In this document: positions 26,001-42,700 of the stretch, piece by piece | Numbering within the stretch: position 1 is the stretch's first letter | Layout: the number at the start of each line of letters is the position of its first letter | Made by a program: the position numbers and the translations under genes | Assembly: GCF_022458985.1 (NCBI RefSeq) | Contig: NC_061779.1 | Span: 10,614,501-10,678,500, forward strand | DNA from: Mugil cephalus | Lineage: Eukaryota > Chordata > Actinopteri > Mugiliformes > Mugilidae | Length of the DNA stretch: 64,000 nucleotides | Reading direction: 5' to 3' | Notes under the pieces: model-generated | Seen by the model: the letters and a program-made list of their open reading frames with translations, nothing else | Database searches by the model: none | Told to the model about the DNA's origin: nothing

Positions 26001-27313
26001 GAGTATTGACCGGAGTGCTCCCTGGCAGCGTGTCTGATATGAAGGACTGTTAATGAGGCTGTAGTTAAAACCATTAGCCTTGATGTCTCTTTAACTGCTT
26101 GACCATCTTTTTTCCATTCAATCTTTGGGGCTGGGCGCCCAGCCACTGGGATCTCTACTTTGAGTTCTTCACCATTTTTGACAGTGAATGTGTTAAAAGT
26201 TATCTGGAGATTTGGCTTTATAGCATTTTCATTGTCTGTGGGCGCAGGTTGGGTCCGAGGGTTGGGTTCGACATTTTCTGGTTCTCCTAGAATGAGGTAA
26301 GACAGTTAAACAAGCGAATCATTTCACTGAGTCACAGTTTAATATGCATTACAGTGGCAATAAATATGTTTCTCCTATCACGAGAAATATGGCATACTCT
26401 ACATATTAGGTAGAGCAAACAATATATCTGCCATGTTTCCTTCTTTTCAGTATTTTGACAATATTAAAGAGATAGTCCTGAAGATATTGTGCAAGTCCTT
26501 GCATTTACAGTATTATGACCTGATTTTCTCATGTAAAATCAGCAACGAAAAGCAACTAAGGAATGTCACTTTAATGTCACTTTAAAGAATGCCGTGAGTC
26601 TGTGTCTTAAACCAGAACATTTTATGTGGGAGCATGAAATCTGATTCTAGACTAAGCAGCGTTGTTTCAGAGTGATGGGAAGCCTACCTTGGACAATGAG
26701 CGAGCGGGATGACTGGGAAATCTCTGCTCTGAGCTCTGCATCAGTGTCCTGTGTCACATTTATATTTAGAGTGTGAGCATTATCCCCTGTTTTCATTCCC
26801 ATCTATGAGGACAGATGGTATCAAAAAAGAAATGAGATTAAAGATGAGCAAATACTAAAACAGGGAACGTTTTTTTTTATCCTTTATATTCTTAGACTCT
26901 GTAATCTTGTTTGGTCATTGAGAAGTACACAATAGCTTTATCTTCATATTAAAATTAAATGTTAGATTTTAACAGAACAAAACTGTTTAATAAGTTTGTA
27001 GGCAAGTGAGTGTTATGTGTTAGTAATAGAAACTCTTGATGGTGTTAAAAATACATTTGTAACTAGAGGCAGGGTGGACAAGGCTACCATCTGTCAAACA
27101 GAAGAAAGTCTATTATTATCTAACTCTTAAAGTTCTCATTAAATATTTAACTTCAGTAACAGTTCACTACACAAAAAAAAATCCCTAAACTAAAAGTTAA
27201 TGAAGGCAATTATTCAATTCTCTAAATTCTCTCAGTTCTATATTAAAATTACTTTGATAACCTATGATAGTAAATCATTTTCAAACACTTACTTCATTAT
27301 TGCCGTTTTCCAT
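20015..27313 (-). CDS. Titin-like protein made of two A-band C-zone super-repeats
   Basis: Three coding exons: 27293-27313 (MENGNNE), 26688-26802 and a giant exon 20015-26286, giving about 2135 aa with no break. Residues 1-69 are unique and polar, with no signal peptide. Then come 21 domains of about 100 residues. In order (I = immunoglobulin, F = fibronectin III): IFFF-IFFF-IFF, IFFF-IFFF-IF. That is the 11-domain order of titin C-zone super-repeats, one complete and one short of its last F. Domain joints are titin-like (VLDRPGPP, ARDPCDPP, VAQYPF). F domains carry the SLSWxxPxxDGGxxIxGYxVEKR and YxFRVxAxNxxG signatures. In titin these repeats lie along the thick filament and bind myosin and MyBP-C. 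A sarcomeric role here is inference. No kinase, PEVK or Z-disc part is present. Not titin itself, which is far longer; IGFN1 and MyBP families lack this order. Confidence 0.9.
20035..22968 (-). repeat. Titin-type super-repeat 2 (10 of 11 domains)
   Basis: About 978 codons, encoding I-F-F-F-I-F-F-F-I-F. It aligns with super-repeat 1 from its first I domain (LKETSR shared as VKETSR) to the tenth domain (IGVPAETKEGTKMT against TGLPAETIEPVKVS). It then stops where repeat 1 goes on into its eleventh domain. The missing piece is one F domain, about 100 residues. Confidence 0.85.
22969..26217 (-). repeat. Titin-type super-repeat 1 (11 domains)
   Basis: About 1083 codons, encoding I-F-F-F-I-F-F-F-I-F-F. 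Each domain is most like the domain 11 places later, not its direct neighbour. For example F1 has PEYTGGCQLDNYVVEKRE and F9 has PHYTGGCQITNYVVEKRD; F2 has NSILWTKLNK and F10 has SSILWTKLNR. This shows the unit of descent is the 11-domain block. Confidence 0.85.
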
Positions 27314-28395
27314 CCTGTCTCTTCCTTGAAATAATATATGAGAAATGAGTGTGAACTCAAAATGCAGCTTGCTCCGTAAGTCAACGCTGTGGTCTCTCTA
27401 AAGTCTAGAGCAGACATGCAGCTCTGCCAATCACTGCCTGCTTTATCTCCAAAGGCATGCAGTGACTAAAATAAGCTGGCACCGGAGTGGCCAGCTGCTC
27501 ATACTTTCAAAATTAGCTTAGCTTAGATGGGTCAACAAGGAAAAGGTGGAGAAACTGCTCAACAGTTAAATATTGTGCACCTTCTACTCCTGTTACAAAG
27601 TGGTTTACTGTGACAGTTTAGATATTCTCTAATTTTGTGAGTGTGGGTTTGAGGATCATCACTGGAGTAAGTGACAACGCAAAAGGAAGTTCTGAAAAAA
27701 TAATCAGCCAGAAAAAAGAGGAGGAAATCGTTTTTAAAATAATAATAAAAAAAATGAAATGCAATTATGATAATATTAATAAATAAAACGCAGCAGTGAA
27801 ATCGATCCCGAGGAACTTTTATTCTGAAAAATATTACCGGAAACACCAACGAAGAAGAAGACGAACAAGGAAGTTGGCCACTAGTCGTGCGAACCGGTTG
27901 AAAAGGAAAGGAAAGGTATGAGTGATTATGGATAGATATACGCGGTCTTAGATAATGTGCATTGTTTTAAAAATACATCTGATCTGTTGGTTTCAAGACG
28001 CTGAGTTCGTCCTGGTGTCAGAATAAAAAGGTGGGATTACGAATCAGTGTTTGTGCCACGAACAACCATTCAATGAAACTGGCATTGGTGTTTTTTTAGT
28101 GAAGTGTGTTGTTGTATTAAGCTTATATATGCTCTAATATCAATTTACTGCCAGTTAATTAATCACTTAATCACTCACATATCAAAATTACACCCGTTTT
28201 AGTTTCCAAATGTGAATGATTTCTGTTTTTCATGACTCATATCATAGTTTGATTTACTATTATTGAGTTGAATAATTCTTAACCTGTCTAATTTCTGACC
28301 AGTTTCCGAATAATGAACTAACCATTTCCCTGGTTCTGTGTACGACAGGACGATGCCTTACTGACCAGTTTCACTGGTAACAAACCGATCCAACC
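27314..28395. promoter_or_regulatory. Divergent promoter region of the titin-like gene and gdpgp1, with gdpgp1 5' UTR exon
   Basis: The two genes point away from each other. A gdpgp1 non-coding exon probably ends at 27915 (GAAAG|GTATGAG) and resumes at 28349 (TACGACAG|GACG). On the titin-like side lie a near-consensus MEF2 site (CTAAAATAAG, 27466-27475, one mismatch) and an E-box CAGCTG at 27492-27497, as expected for a muscle gene but too short to be proof. A four-codon upstream ORF sits at 28353-28364. Confidence 0.4.
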
Positions 28396-29493
28396 ATGCC
28401 ACTGCAGTTTGTGTACAGCCACCAGGACTTTGTCACAGATCTCTGTCGGAGTGGTGGAGACTGTACCGAGACGGCAGGGGCCCCAGCAAAGTTCGACACC
28501 ACCATCCAAGCCGGCTGGACGGACAGGATGGACAGGGGACTCTTCCGCTACCACCTGGGTGATTTACGGACTCGTATCCTGCCCGGCCCTCGTGGTTATG
28601 TGGCTCAGCTGAATGTTCAAAGAGGGATCGAGAGAAGAAAGCCTGAGGAGATACTGAGCATTCGGCAGCAGTTCAATGCCAGGCAGTTTAATTTTAACAA
28701 AATCAATCCAGATGAAGTTATATGTGAGATGATGAAGGACTCGGAGGGGGACGGAGCTTTGCCTGACAATGGAGAGGTGCCTCGGCCCTGCAGGATGGTC
28801 GTACTGGTCAACGTAAGCCCTTTAGAGTTTGGACATTGTCTCCTTGTTCCCGATCCTTCACGCTGCTTCCCACAGATCCTGACCAGGTTCGCCATCCAGG
28901 TCGGTATTGAATCTGTGCTCCTGAGCTCCGACCCTGGTTTTCGTGTGGGGTTCAACAGCCTTGGAGCATTTGCATCAGTGAACCATTTGCACCTTCATGG
29001 ATATTACCTAGACCGTGACCTCAAGGTAGAATCTGCTCCAGTCAAGCCTTTGGTTCCTGAAAAGGGATTTCATCGCATGCTGGACTTTCCCGCAGGTTTT
29101 TTGTTCTACACAGAATCAGAGGACGTGGGGAAAGTGGCAGGAGCCATCTGCCAAGTCACAGACTTTTTTGTGGACGGTAACATTGCCCACAACCTGTTCT
29201 TGACTAGAGGATGTCCACCGTGTGGTCGCACGCAGAGTGAAAGTGATCGCTGCTCGAGAAAAGGTGTGCGTGTCGCTATATGGCCAAGAACATCCTGCTT
29301 CGGTGCCAAAGAGGAATCTGCCTTCAACGTCGCCCTTTGTGAGCTGGCCGGACATTTACCGTTTAAGAACGAGAAGGACTTTGAGCTGGCTACAGAGAAA
29401 GATGTCGTCGATGTAATACAGAAATATCTTCTGCCAGAGGATGAGTTTAACAGGTTGGAACAGCAGCTAACAGATCATTTGACGAGTTTATAA
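28396..29493 (+). CDS. gdpgp1: GDP-D-glucose phosphorylase 1
   Basis: Intronless CDS of 365 aa (human 385), starting in a good context (CCAACCATGC). The sequence opens MPLQFVYSHQDFVTDLC and includes LPGPRGYVAQLNVQRGIERR, the conserved segment of VTC2-like phosphorylases. The histidine-triad-type motif NHLHLHGYYL lies at residues 196-205, and its middle histidine (H199) should be the nucleotidyl-accepting residue. The enzyme hydrolyses GDP-D-glucose by phosphorolysis, clearing a wrong product of GDP-mannose metabolism in the cytosol (family knowledge). A likely poly(A) signal AATAAA is at 29804-29809, with a nearer ATTAAA near 29588. It sits beside cib1 in human; here the titin-like gene comes between them. 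Confidence 0.95.
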   Translation: MPLQFVYSHQDFVTDLCRSGGDCTETAGAPAKFDTTIQAGWTDRMDRGLFRYHLGDLRTRILPGPRGYVAQLNVQRGIERRKPEEILSIRQQFNARQFNFNKINPDEVICEMMKDSEGDGALPDNGEVPRPCRMVVLVNVSPLEFGHCLLVPDPSRCFPQILTRFAIQVGIESVLLSSDPGFRVGFNSLGAFASVNHLHLHGYYLDRDLKVESAPVKPLVPEKGFHRMLDFPAGFLFYTESEDVGKVAGAICQVTDFFVDGNIAHNLFLTRGCPPCGRTQSESDRCSRKGVRVAIWPRTSCFGAKEESAFNVALCELAGHLPFKNEKDFELATEKDVVDVIQKYLLPEDEFNRLEQQLTDHLTSL

Positions 29494-29809
29494 CGCACGG
29501 GCAGCGTGACCGGAGCCATGTCGAATCTTGTCCTCAAGCTACAGGTTAAAGTTGTTGCTGCACAGTTGTAGATTCTTGGTGCCAAAAATTAAAACACAGA
29601 GGGTTTTATCTTCACAGTGCATTGTGATTTTCCCATCCTGCCCCAAACATCGCACCGTATGTTCACATAATGACTAAATGTGTTTTAAAGTCTCCACAAT
29701 ACTGTGAAGTGCATTACAAATATTGGGCTTTATCACAATTATATTCAAAAACAACAATGTGGTTGGATTGATTAATGAATGTGTCGTAGCAAAACTGCCA
29801 TCAAATAAA

Positions 29810-30702
29810 ATGTCAGACCTTTTTTTTCTCTTGAGTTTCATTTCTTGGTTGTTTTTACACAACACATCTTATCAAATGAATTAAGCTTTCATTTGTGTTA
29901 CTTGTTACTTCGCAGGATATTCGTGTTTACAGTATTCAGAATTTGTTATGTGACAAAGTGACTTCAGGACATTTTAGTAGTATTTACCTGTTGATGTAAT
30001 CTTTCAACAATGGTGCCCAGAACAGGCTAAGGTAGAGACAAAAATGGTTTGAATTGTTAATGAAGCAGACTTCTAAGAATTTCAATCTATGGTAAACAAT
30101 AAAATGTGTTGGTTTGAGGCCTTGTAGCAAAGGGAAACAGTCGCACTAGTGGAGAGTTGTGTAAACTGAAAATCACTGATGATGCCGGCAACAATGTGAG
30201 GTTGAGAAAGTCTTCAAGGTAAGGCACAACAAAAAAGCAGTTCAAGGTTTTCATCCGGGTGTCTCATATGACCCCTTTTTTAATCTCTCTTCTTTCTTTT
30301 GATCGTTAAAGCTGTAAGTTAATGGCTTGTATGCAGCTTTTTATTCACCGTGTGACAAGTCATGAAACAAAACAGCAGCTCATACTCTCATTGGGACACT
30401 TTATGGTAAAATTATGAAACCTGAGTGAGCCAAATGTACCTGTCTTACCCTAAATTCCAAAGAAAATATTAAATAATGAAAATACTGAAGGTGAGCGACT
30501 AATTTTGGCGAGCCAGGCGGTGGTGGTGCTATGATCAAGAGGAATCTACGCTACACATCACCCCCTGAGGAGCACATCTTCTGCCAGAGTGACATCACCA
30601 AGGCAGCAGTACCAAGTGGAGCAGGAAGCTCAGTGAGCGTACATAGCTGCTCGCTCATTTTAATGAGGTTCCTCACTGGCGAACACAGCAGTACATTGAT
30701 CT
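29810..30702. other. Intergenic DNA after gdpgp1
   Basis: No gene is recognised. The short ORF at 30531 has no family features. The sequence is AT-rich and otherwise plain. Confidence 0.4.
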
Positions 30703-30928
30703 CCACCGATCAGCCATAACATTACAGTAAGTAAATAATATTGACCGTCTTGTTCTGCTGGAAGGCATTTGGACCTGACATTCATGTGGATGTTACTTAG
30801 ACATGTACCACCATCCCCAGCAGGGTGCAGCCTGACACAAGTATATAAACAAAAAAACATGAACAACATTCCCATGTCCATTCTCTGATGAGTTACAACT
30901 GTTGTAATGTTGTTGCTGATCGGTTTAT
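30703..30928. mobile_element. Tc1/mariner-like relic, internally deleted copy
   Basis: The left end reads ACCGATCAGCCATAACATTA and the right end TAATGTTGTTGCTGATCGGT, an inverted pair. Inside are the motifs CATTCATGTGGATGTTACTT, CAGCAGGGTGCAGCCTGACA and TTCTCTGATGAGTTACAACT. The same motifs appear in the longer copy at 35370-35845, so both belong to one family. No transposase frame is left. The family assignment to a mariner-type (ISRm11-like) element is from memory. Confidence 0.65.
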
Positions 30929-31532
30929 ATCTTTAGCTGCACACTGCTCCTTAGGCAAACTGAAATCATTTAGTTTCTCACTGAGGTCACATAACAAGTG
31001 AGTCACCGTCATAACCCAAGTCTGACATGTGTCAGAGAGGACACCTCTGCTTGGATTGCTTTGTGTCTACAAATGTGATTCATCCGGCGTCAGTTGTGCG
31101 ACCTCCACCATGATTACTCAGAGGTGATGCTCACCTATATAGATACGTCATGTTCACATACTGTAGCCTGTATCCGGGTGTCAGTGTACTGTACGTGCTT
31201 GACAATTTGTAAATAAATAAATAAATAAATGGGTACACGTCATACTGAACTAAAGTGGAAATATTATCTTCAATTTACATCTCACTACCTTTTATTCTAA
31301 TGTATTAATAATGGATTAAAAATGATACCTTTCCAGGAGTCGGTTTCTAGCCCCTCTTTTGTTCAAATAGAGATGAGATGAGTAGCTCCAAGGGATTCAT
31401 ATATTCACTTGCTAGTTCATTAGACACACTAGTGAAAATGAATGTATTCTCACTTAACAGTCCTGCACAAAATATGTTTTGTTTAACTGTTCTGAATTAT
31501 TAATTATTTTAAACAAATTATTTTATTTTAGA
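30929..31532. other. Intergenic DNA with an (AAAT)n run
   Basis: Anonymous AT-rich sequence. A short (AAAT)n microsatellite lies at about 31210-31230. No gene or element was recognised. Confidence 0.4.
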
Positions 31533-32021
31533 AGAGTATTCTCGAAATTTCAACTTTTTTTCTTGAAATTTTGAGGGTTTTTTCATCATGCACTTTGATG
31601 CACATTAATGTAGTGCATGATGTACATTAATGTATATCATGTACTACATTAATATGATACATTGAGAAAAAAGTTGAAATTTTGAGAAAAAAAGGGCAAA
31701 ATTTCATGGAAAAAAGTCGAAATTTCAAGAAAAAAGTCAAAATTAACTTAACAATTGATATTAAGAATTTCAAATTGTATTGTGATTTTTTTTTAGTTAT
31801 ATTGCTGATATCTTGGACTGTTGTATGTCAACAGTGCTGAGGGTGGGACGTAAACTCTGCGATGCACTGTGGTCCGGGAACTTTTTCTCAAAATAGTATT
31901 TAGACTTTTTTCTCAAAATTTCAATTCAATTTCAATTTTTTTCTTGAAATTTCGACTTTTTTCGTTTTCATGAAAAAACTCAAAATTTCAAGAAAAAATG
32001 TCGAAATTTCGAGAATACTCT
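31533..32021. repeat. Long inverted-repeat block of GAAATTT/TTTTTTC motifs
   Basis: The left end AGAGTATTCTCGAAATTTC (31533) is matched by GAAATTTCGAGAATACTCT (ends 32021). Between them the sequence alternates CTTTTTTCTCAAAATTTC and its reverse complement, with a central 31590-31660 part built from CATTAATGTA palindromes. Related motifs go on to about 32150. This looks like a foldback element or an expanded internal repeat of a DNA transposon. There is no coding sequence. Confidence 0.65.
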
Positions 32022-32159
32022 CCCACTCTTTTGCGGTACCATACACACACGGTACTGACGGTTTAAAGGTCTACTTTTTACTTTTTACTTTACTTACTTC
32101 AAAATTTCAACTTTTTTCTCAAAATTTTGACTTTTTCCTCAAAGTTCATGATGAAAAAA

Positions 32160-33744
32160 ATAAAAATAATCTACCTCCTCTAATTTGTTTCTCATGGGTG
32201 GCACTAATATTCTTCCATACATTTGTCTGTCACTTAATCATCACAGCTTCACCAGGAAGTCACAGCACATGACATGATTTACAAGCATCTGTGTTTTCTC
32301 AGGACCTGCATATTTACCTTTTGTGGAAGGACATTCAAGTACAGGACAAGTAGGTCTGGATCGTCATGTGCGTGTGTATGTTCACCTTTCTTTTTTTCCA
32401 CTGTGAACGTTACAAACTCAAAGATGAAAGTTTACACAAGGAGTTATGGACAGTTAGGGTCCCACTGGCGTTGTATGCACACACGAAGAAGGTGGAGCCA
32501 ACAAGCAATTAACCCTATGGCATTATATATAATTATTATAACAATATAATTGTTGTCTGTCATCTGCATAAAATGTTGATTTCTTTAACTCTTTTATTTT
32601 TGTTCTCAATAAACACACGATTGGCTGTGAAGTGGTTTTTGTTGTTTGGACAGAGTCTGGCTGTGTTCCCACCTTTAGGCCAAACTGGCTCTCCCTGAGG
32701 CGGGTTTACTGTACAGACAACAGTGTCAACAGTGGGCTGACTCTCAGAACACATAGATTTTCATGAAGTGCACTAGTCCTTTAAAGATCCACTCTTTCCC
32801 ATGCCAAAAAAAAAAAAAAATAACAAAAACAAAACAGCTCTTTGTGTATGAAACACACTGATATGCGCAATCTTAATCTCAATCTGCTGAATCACGGCAT
32901 TTAGTTTCAGTTCGACAAATATTAATTGTGCATTTTATTGCTTACTTTGTTGGTCGCAGTTTTTCAGTCATGAAAATTCAAAGCAAATGTTGTTATATAA
33001 CTGTTTTCCTGTACATAAGAAATAGCCTTTTTTCCCCCCTATCTATTATTTATACTGGACGTTGGCCTTAACCTTGAACCTGTGTTGGCTGACTGAGTCA
33101 AACCTGTCATGCATCTTTCTAATGGGGCCCAGCATGGATACACATTATTTACAGTTAATGCTTCACAGGAGATGTGACCGTCCTCCGCCCCCACCCCGAC
33201 TCCCTGATGTGAGACGAGCCACACGTGTTTCACAGAAATTACATGTGAAAAGTGTTTGTATTCAGGGAGGAGGAGGCTTCAGGAACATTTCAAAGGGAAC
33301 ATTCTCTGCAGTCGGTGGTTTACTGTGTGTAACTTAAGCATAAAGGACAACCTAGACAATCTGTCTGCAAGTTGTCCCCGTTAATGTCACGTCTCTCCTG
33401 TTTGATCCGGACACGCAGCACGGTTCCTCGCATCACGGCTCCCACGTAGCAGTAGAAATTTTATGTATTGTGTTATGTCAAAGCTGTTCAAATAAAAACA
33501 ATTAAACGATGATAACAGAATTAAGAGATCCAAATATCAATCAAACACATGTCACATCACCTCAAACATGTCTGGTACTTTCCATGTGTAGTGTGAAGGG
33601 AGTGGCCGTGGGAGTGTCCTCAACATAGTCCATTATCTCCGAGCGTGAGATGCTCAGGCCTTTAAAGCTCTGTCACTTTTGCCGAGGGCAGCTCAGGTGA
33701 TTAATTCAAACAGTTTAGAGACTCTTTAGAGTGACCAGTAAACA
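32160..33744. other. Intergenic DNA upstream of rhcg
   Basis: No gene is recognised. A poly-A run lies at 32806-32820. The last 150 bases before 33745 (with CCTTTAAAGC near 33659) are the probable rhcg promoter and 5' UTR. Confidence 0.4.
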
Positions 33745-39507
<5,763 letters not shown>

Positions 39508-39690
39508 CGCTAGGCCTCGGTGCAGACGGACCGACGCCTTCACGGCCCACGGCCCATTTGTTTCATTCGTTTTCCCGCCGGTCAGAAACAACAAGTCCTC
39601 CGACGCAATTTCTGCATTTTCACACGGTGACATGTCTCTTAGCATGTCGTTCAGCCTTCTTTGTACACTTTAAATCTGGGATTGATTGCT

Positions 39691-39695
<5 letters not shown>

Positions 39696-39734
<39 letters not shown>

Positions 39735-39747
39735 AATATAAAATAAA
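39696..39747. repeat. (TA)n microsatellite and rhcg poly(A) signal
   Basis: A pure TA run of about 15 units lies in the rhcg 3' UTR. AATAAA follows at 39742-39747 and is the most likely poly(A) signal of rhcg. Confidence 0.7.
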
Positions 39748-42700
39748 TGAATCAGACGAGATCTTTTATGTTTTGAATTATATTTATTTTGAATCGGTTA
39801 ATGTTCACTGAGAGGTCACGCCGTTTTTGCTAATATTTAGTCAAATATTCCTTTGACTCAGGGGCATTCTCTTGAAATAAGTGATTCAGCTCAAATTTCA
39901 TACACAGGTGAATTAAACTGAGAAACCGAAAACGGTGTCTTTTTCTCACTTAAATTAAAACAAACTAAACGTAACCACGGCCTCTTAAGAGCAATATTTA
40001 AATCCATGTTTTGTATTACGTGTTCCTCGTTTTGAATCTCGATGCAGGTAAAATCTGAAGCGCATGCGCACACTTTTAGGTGAATTTGTGCTTCCCTTGT
40101 TCTACGTTTGTTTCCTCTGTTGCATTAAAGCGTAAGTAAATTTTTTGCATGTGTGTGTGTCTTCATGGAGAGTTTTTACAATGAAAGTTATTTTTCATGT
40201 TGCTGATTATTGATTTTAAACAATAAGAGCTGTGGTAATGGTTTTTTGAACGAAGTTATGCTGTGACATAAAAGATATCTGATAACACTTTATCTAACGC
40301 CCCTTATTTTAACTAGTAACATGTAGTAACCTAAGGACACGGATTATGCACCAGGCTCCGCTAATGGATGCATACCAGAGATATAATTGCTGCATATAAT
40401 GTATCATAGACCATTTATTAAGTCATCATAAACTCTAAATGGGTGTCAAAGTAAAGTGTTATAGGATGTTTTTTTTTTTCCACATTGTCGATTCTAAAAA
40501 CTAATTTTGTCAAAATGCTGGTATTTGTACATTTAGATGCAGTAGAATATTTGTTACACTGTTTTGAAAAGTTTGTTGATGATGGAAGTAATTTCAAAAA
40601 ATTAAGACTTATTAATAAACTGTTGTAAATACGGCGTCTGAAGTATAGTTTTTTTTTTTTAGAAATTTAATGCGTTTAACATTGAATGTTCAAAATGAAC
40701 ATTTCCTTTCAGAATAATTGACTGAAAACGCAGGGGAACCGACCCACTTCCTTCACTTGAGAGGCCTTCGGGGTCGCCTCGTGAGCGGGGTCAGTCTGAG
40801 GTTAAAGGTCGAACCCTTATTGCTCTCCGGAGACAATGTGGTGACCGAAAACAAGCCAGCGATCAGCCTTATTATCGTGACCTCGTGTCAGGGTTTAGCC
40901 AAAGATCAAGGTCTCGGGCGGAGTCAATCATCTAAATTGATCGGGAGAATTCCCGTGACGACACTGGGGGAACGGACTGGTCGGAGAGGCTGAACTGCAA
41001 ATAATGTCGCCGCGCAGTTTACTGCTGCATTCGAAGGAGCAGCTCTTTTTTCAGTCGTTTTCTGAGGACGTTTTCTTGAATTTCCGTGCGCCATGTCTCC
41101 CTTCCATCCGGCTGTGGTGTGTCACTGGTCGATGGCGGCAGTGGCAGCGGCAGCAGCAGCAGCTCATGGTGGGAGTGTGGGTGATTCCCACACATGAGTA
41201 GCAGCGTGGAATCCATCCCCTCATCCAGGCTCCTCGCTAACAAAGGCAGGCTTAGCGCTGTTTTCTTTTGTCATCAGTAACGTGTTTGAGTAAAGGAGGT
41301 AATGGTGCCACAAGTGCTCCAATTAAACGAGATGCAGCCCTGCTGGGAAGAAAGGCTCCCCTATTGCCCTCCTCACCTTCCCCCTCCCAACAATACATAC
41401 GCATGCATACGTACACACACACATGCACACACACAAACCGGGCCTCTTCTTATCCTACTTCCATACCATTCCCGCTCCAACTCTTCTCATGTTTATTCAT
41501 CAGCCACTTAAAGGGCAAACGTGGAGCTCTGTTAAAACTAAATCAGACTTATTTTAAAAATGATTCAAGTCCTTTCAGTCATGAGGTTGATACGCGTCCG
41601 CATCTGAGGAAATGTGGTCGCCTCTGGGAGGGAAAGAAAAAAGACAGATGTGTGACTCCCATGAGCAGTACAGGGAGACGGGAGGAGAGGAGAAGGTAAA
41701 CATGCGAAAACTTGAGGACGCAAGGGGGCATGAAAAGGGGGAGGGACGGGCAGAGAGCGAGGCCTCACTCTCTTCGCTGGTGACTGACTGCCTGCCATCC
41801 GGGCTCAATCACGATCCTTGATTGACAGGCGGAGGGAGGGAGAGGGTGGGAACAAGCGCTGTTCAGAATGGGGAGCCGCACAAAACACACTCCCATATGG
41901 GGAGGGGGGGGGGCGCGGAGACGCTCATTAATGATAAAGAACATACCAGGAAAAGCATGTTTTCTCTACATGCCAGCGATTGTTGTTTGTGGGCTGAGAT
42001 TAGTTTTGTGATCTTCTATGCGCGGAAAAATGTACACTGCCGAGCTAAATGCAACGTGGGGGGTCACGCTGGAGCACCTGATTGTGGCTATTTGGCTTTT
42101 TTGTTGACCATTATCCCACGAATACAACAGAGCATTCATGTTTTACAGATATGTGTCATTCACTCAGTGAGTAAAACGTCAGTGAATTCGCTTTACAGTT
42201 ACGAGGGTCCGCAGTGGTTAGAGGAGCATTCAGGCGTGTGTTCCCCCCCGTTATAAAGAGAGCCGTTAAAGCCTTTGCGAAAGAAGCCACAAGTCCATAA
42301 AACTGTCCATAAACTGGGGAAGTTTCTTCTCTATCTGCTCATGGTTGTCGTAACGATCCAGTGTTTTCAGTATCAGCAGTTCTACCGGAGATTTTTAAAC
42401 AGCTTTTCTGACATGTGCCGATGTATAACCCAAAACAGACTGTGTAGCAGGAAGTAACAACTTCTCAGAGGGATTTTGTGTCCCAAACAGCGATCGAAAG
42501 TGACTACCTGAGGTATTTACTCACGTATTTGGATTTTGAGCCACTATCATTGTGCAAAGCGCTAAAGACTTTATGAAACAACTGTACATCATGGAGTTAT
42601 TAAAAAGCTTGAATCAGCAACAGTGTTGTAACAGCACTGACCTCCTGCACAAAAGTGACTGCATAGATGATACCGGGACTACATTACAATATGCACTCTA

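Noticed and set aside
20372-26002. Many plus-strand ORFs across the titin-like exon
   Set aside because: Antisense shadows of the long minus-strand frame. Their translations carry no domain.
41268-42256. Two neighbouring ORFs of 143 and 144 codons
   Set aside because: Overlapped by equally open frames on the other strand; composition follows purine/pyrimidine bias. No family recognised.
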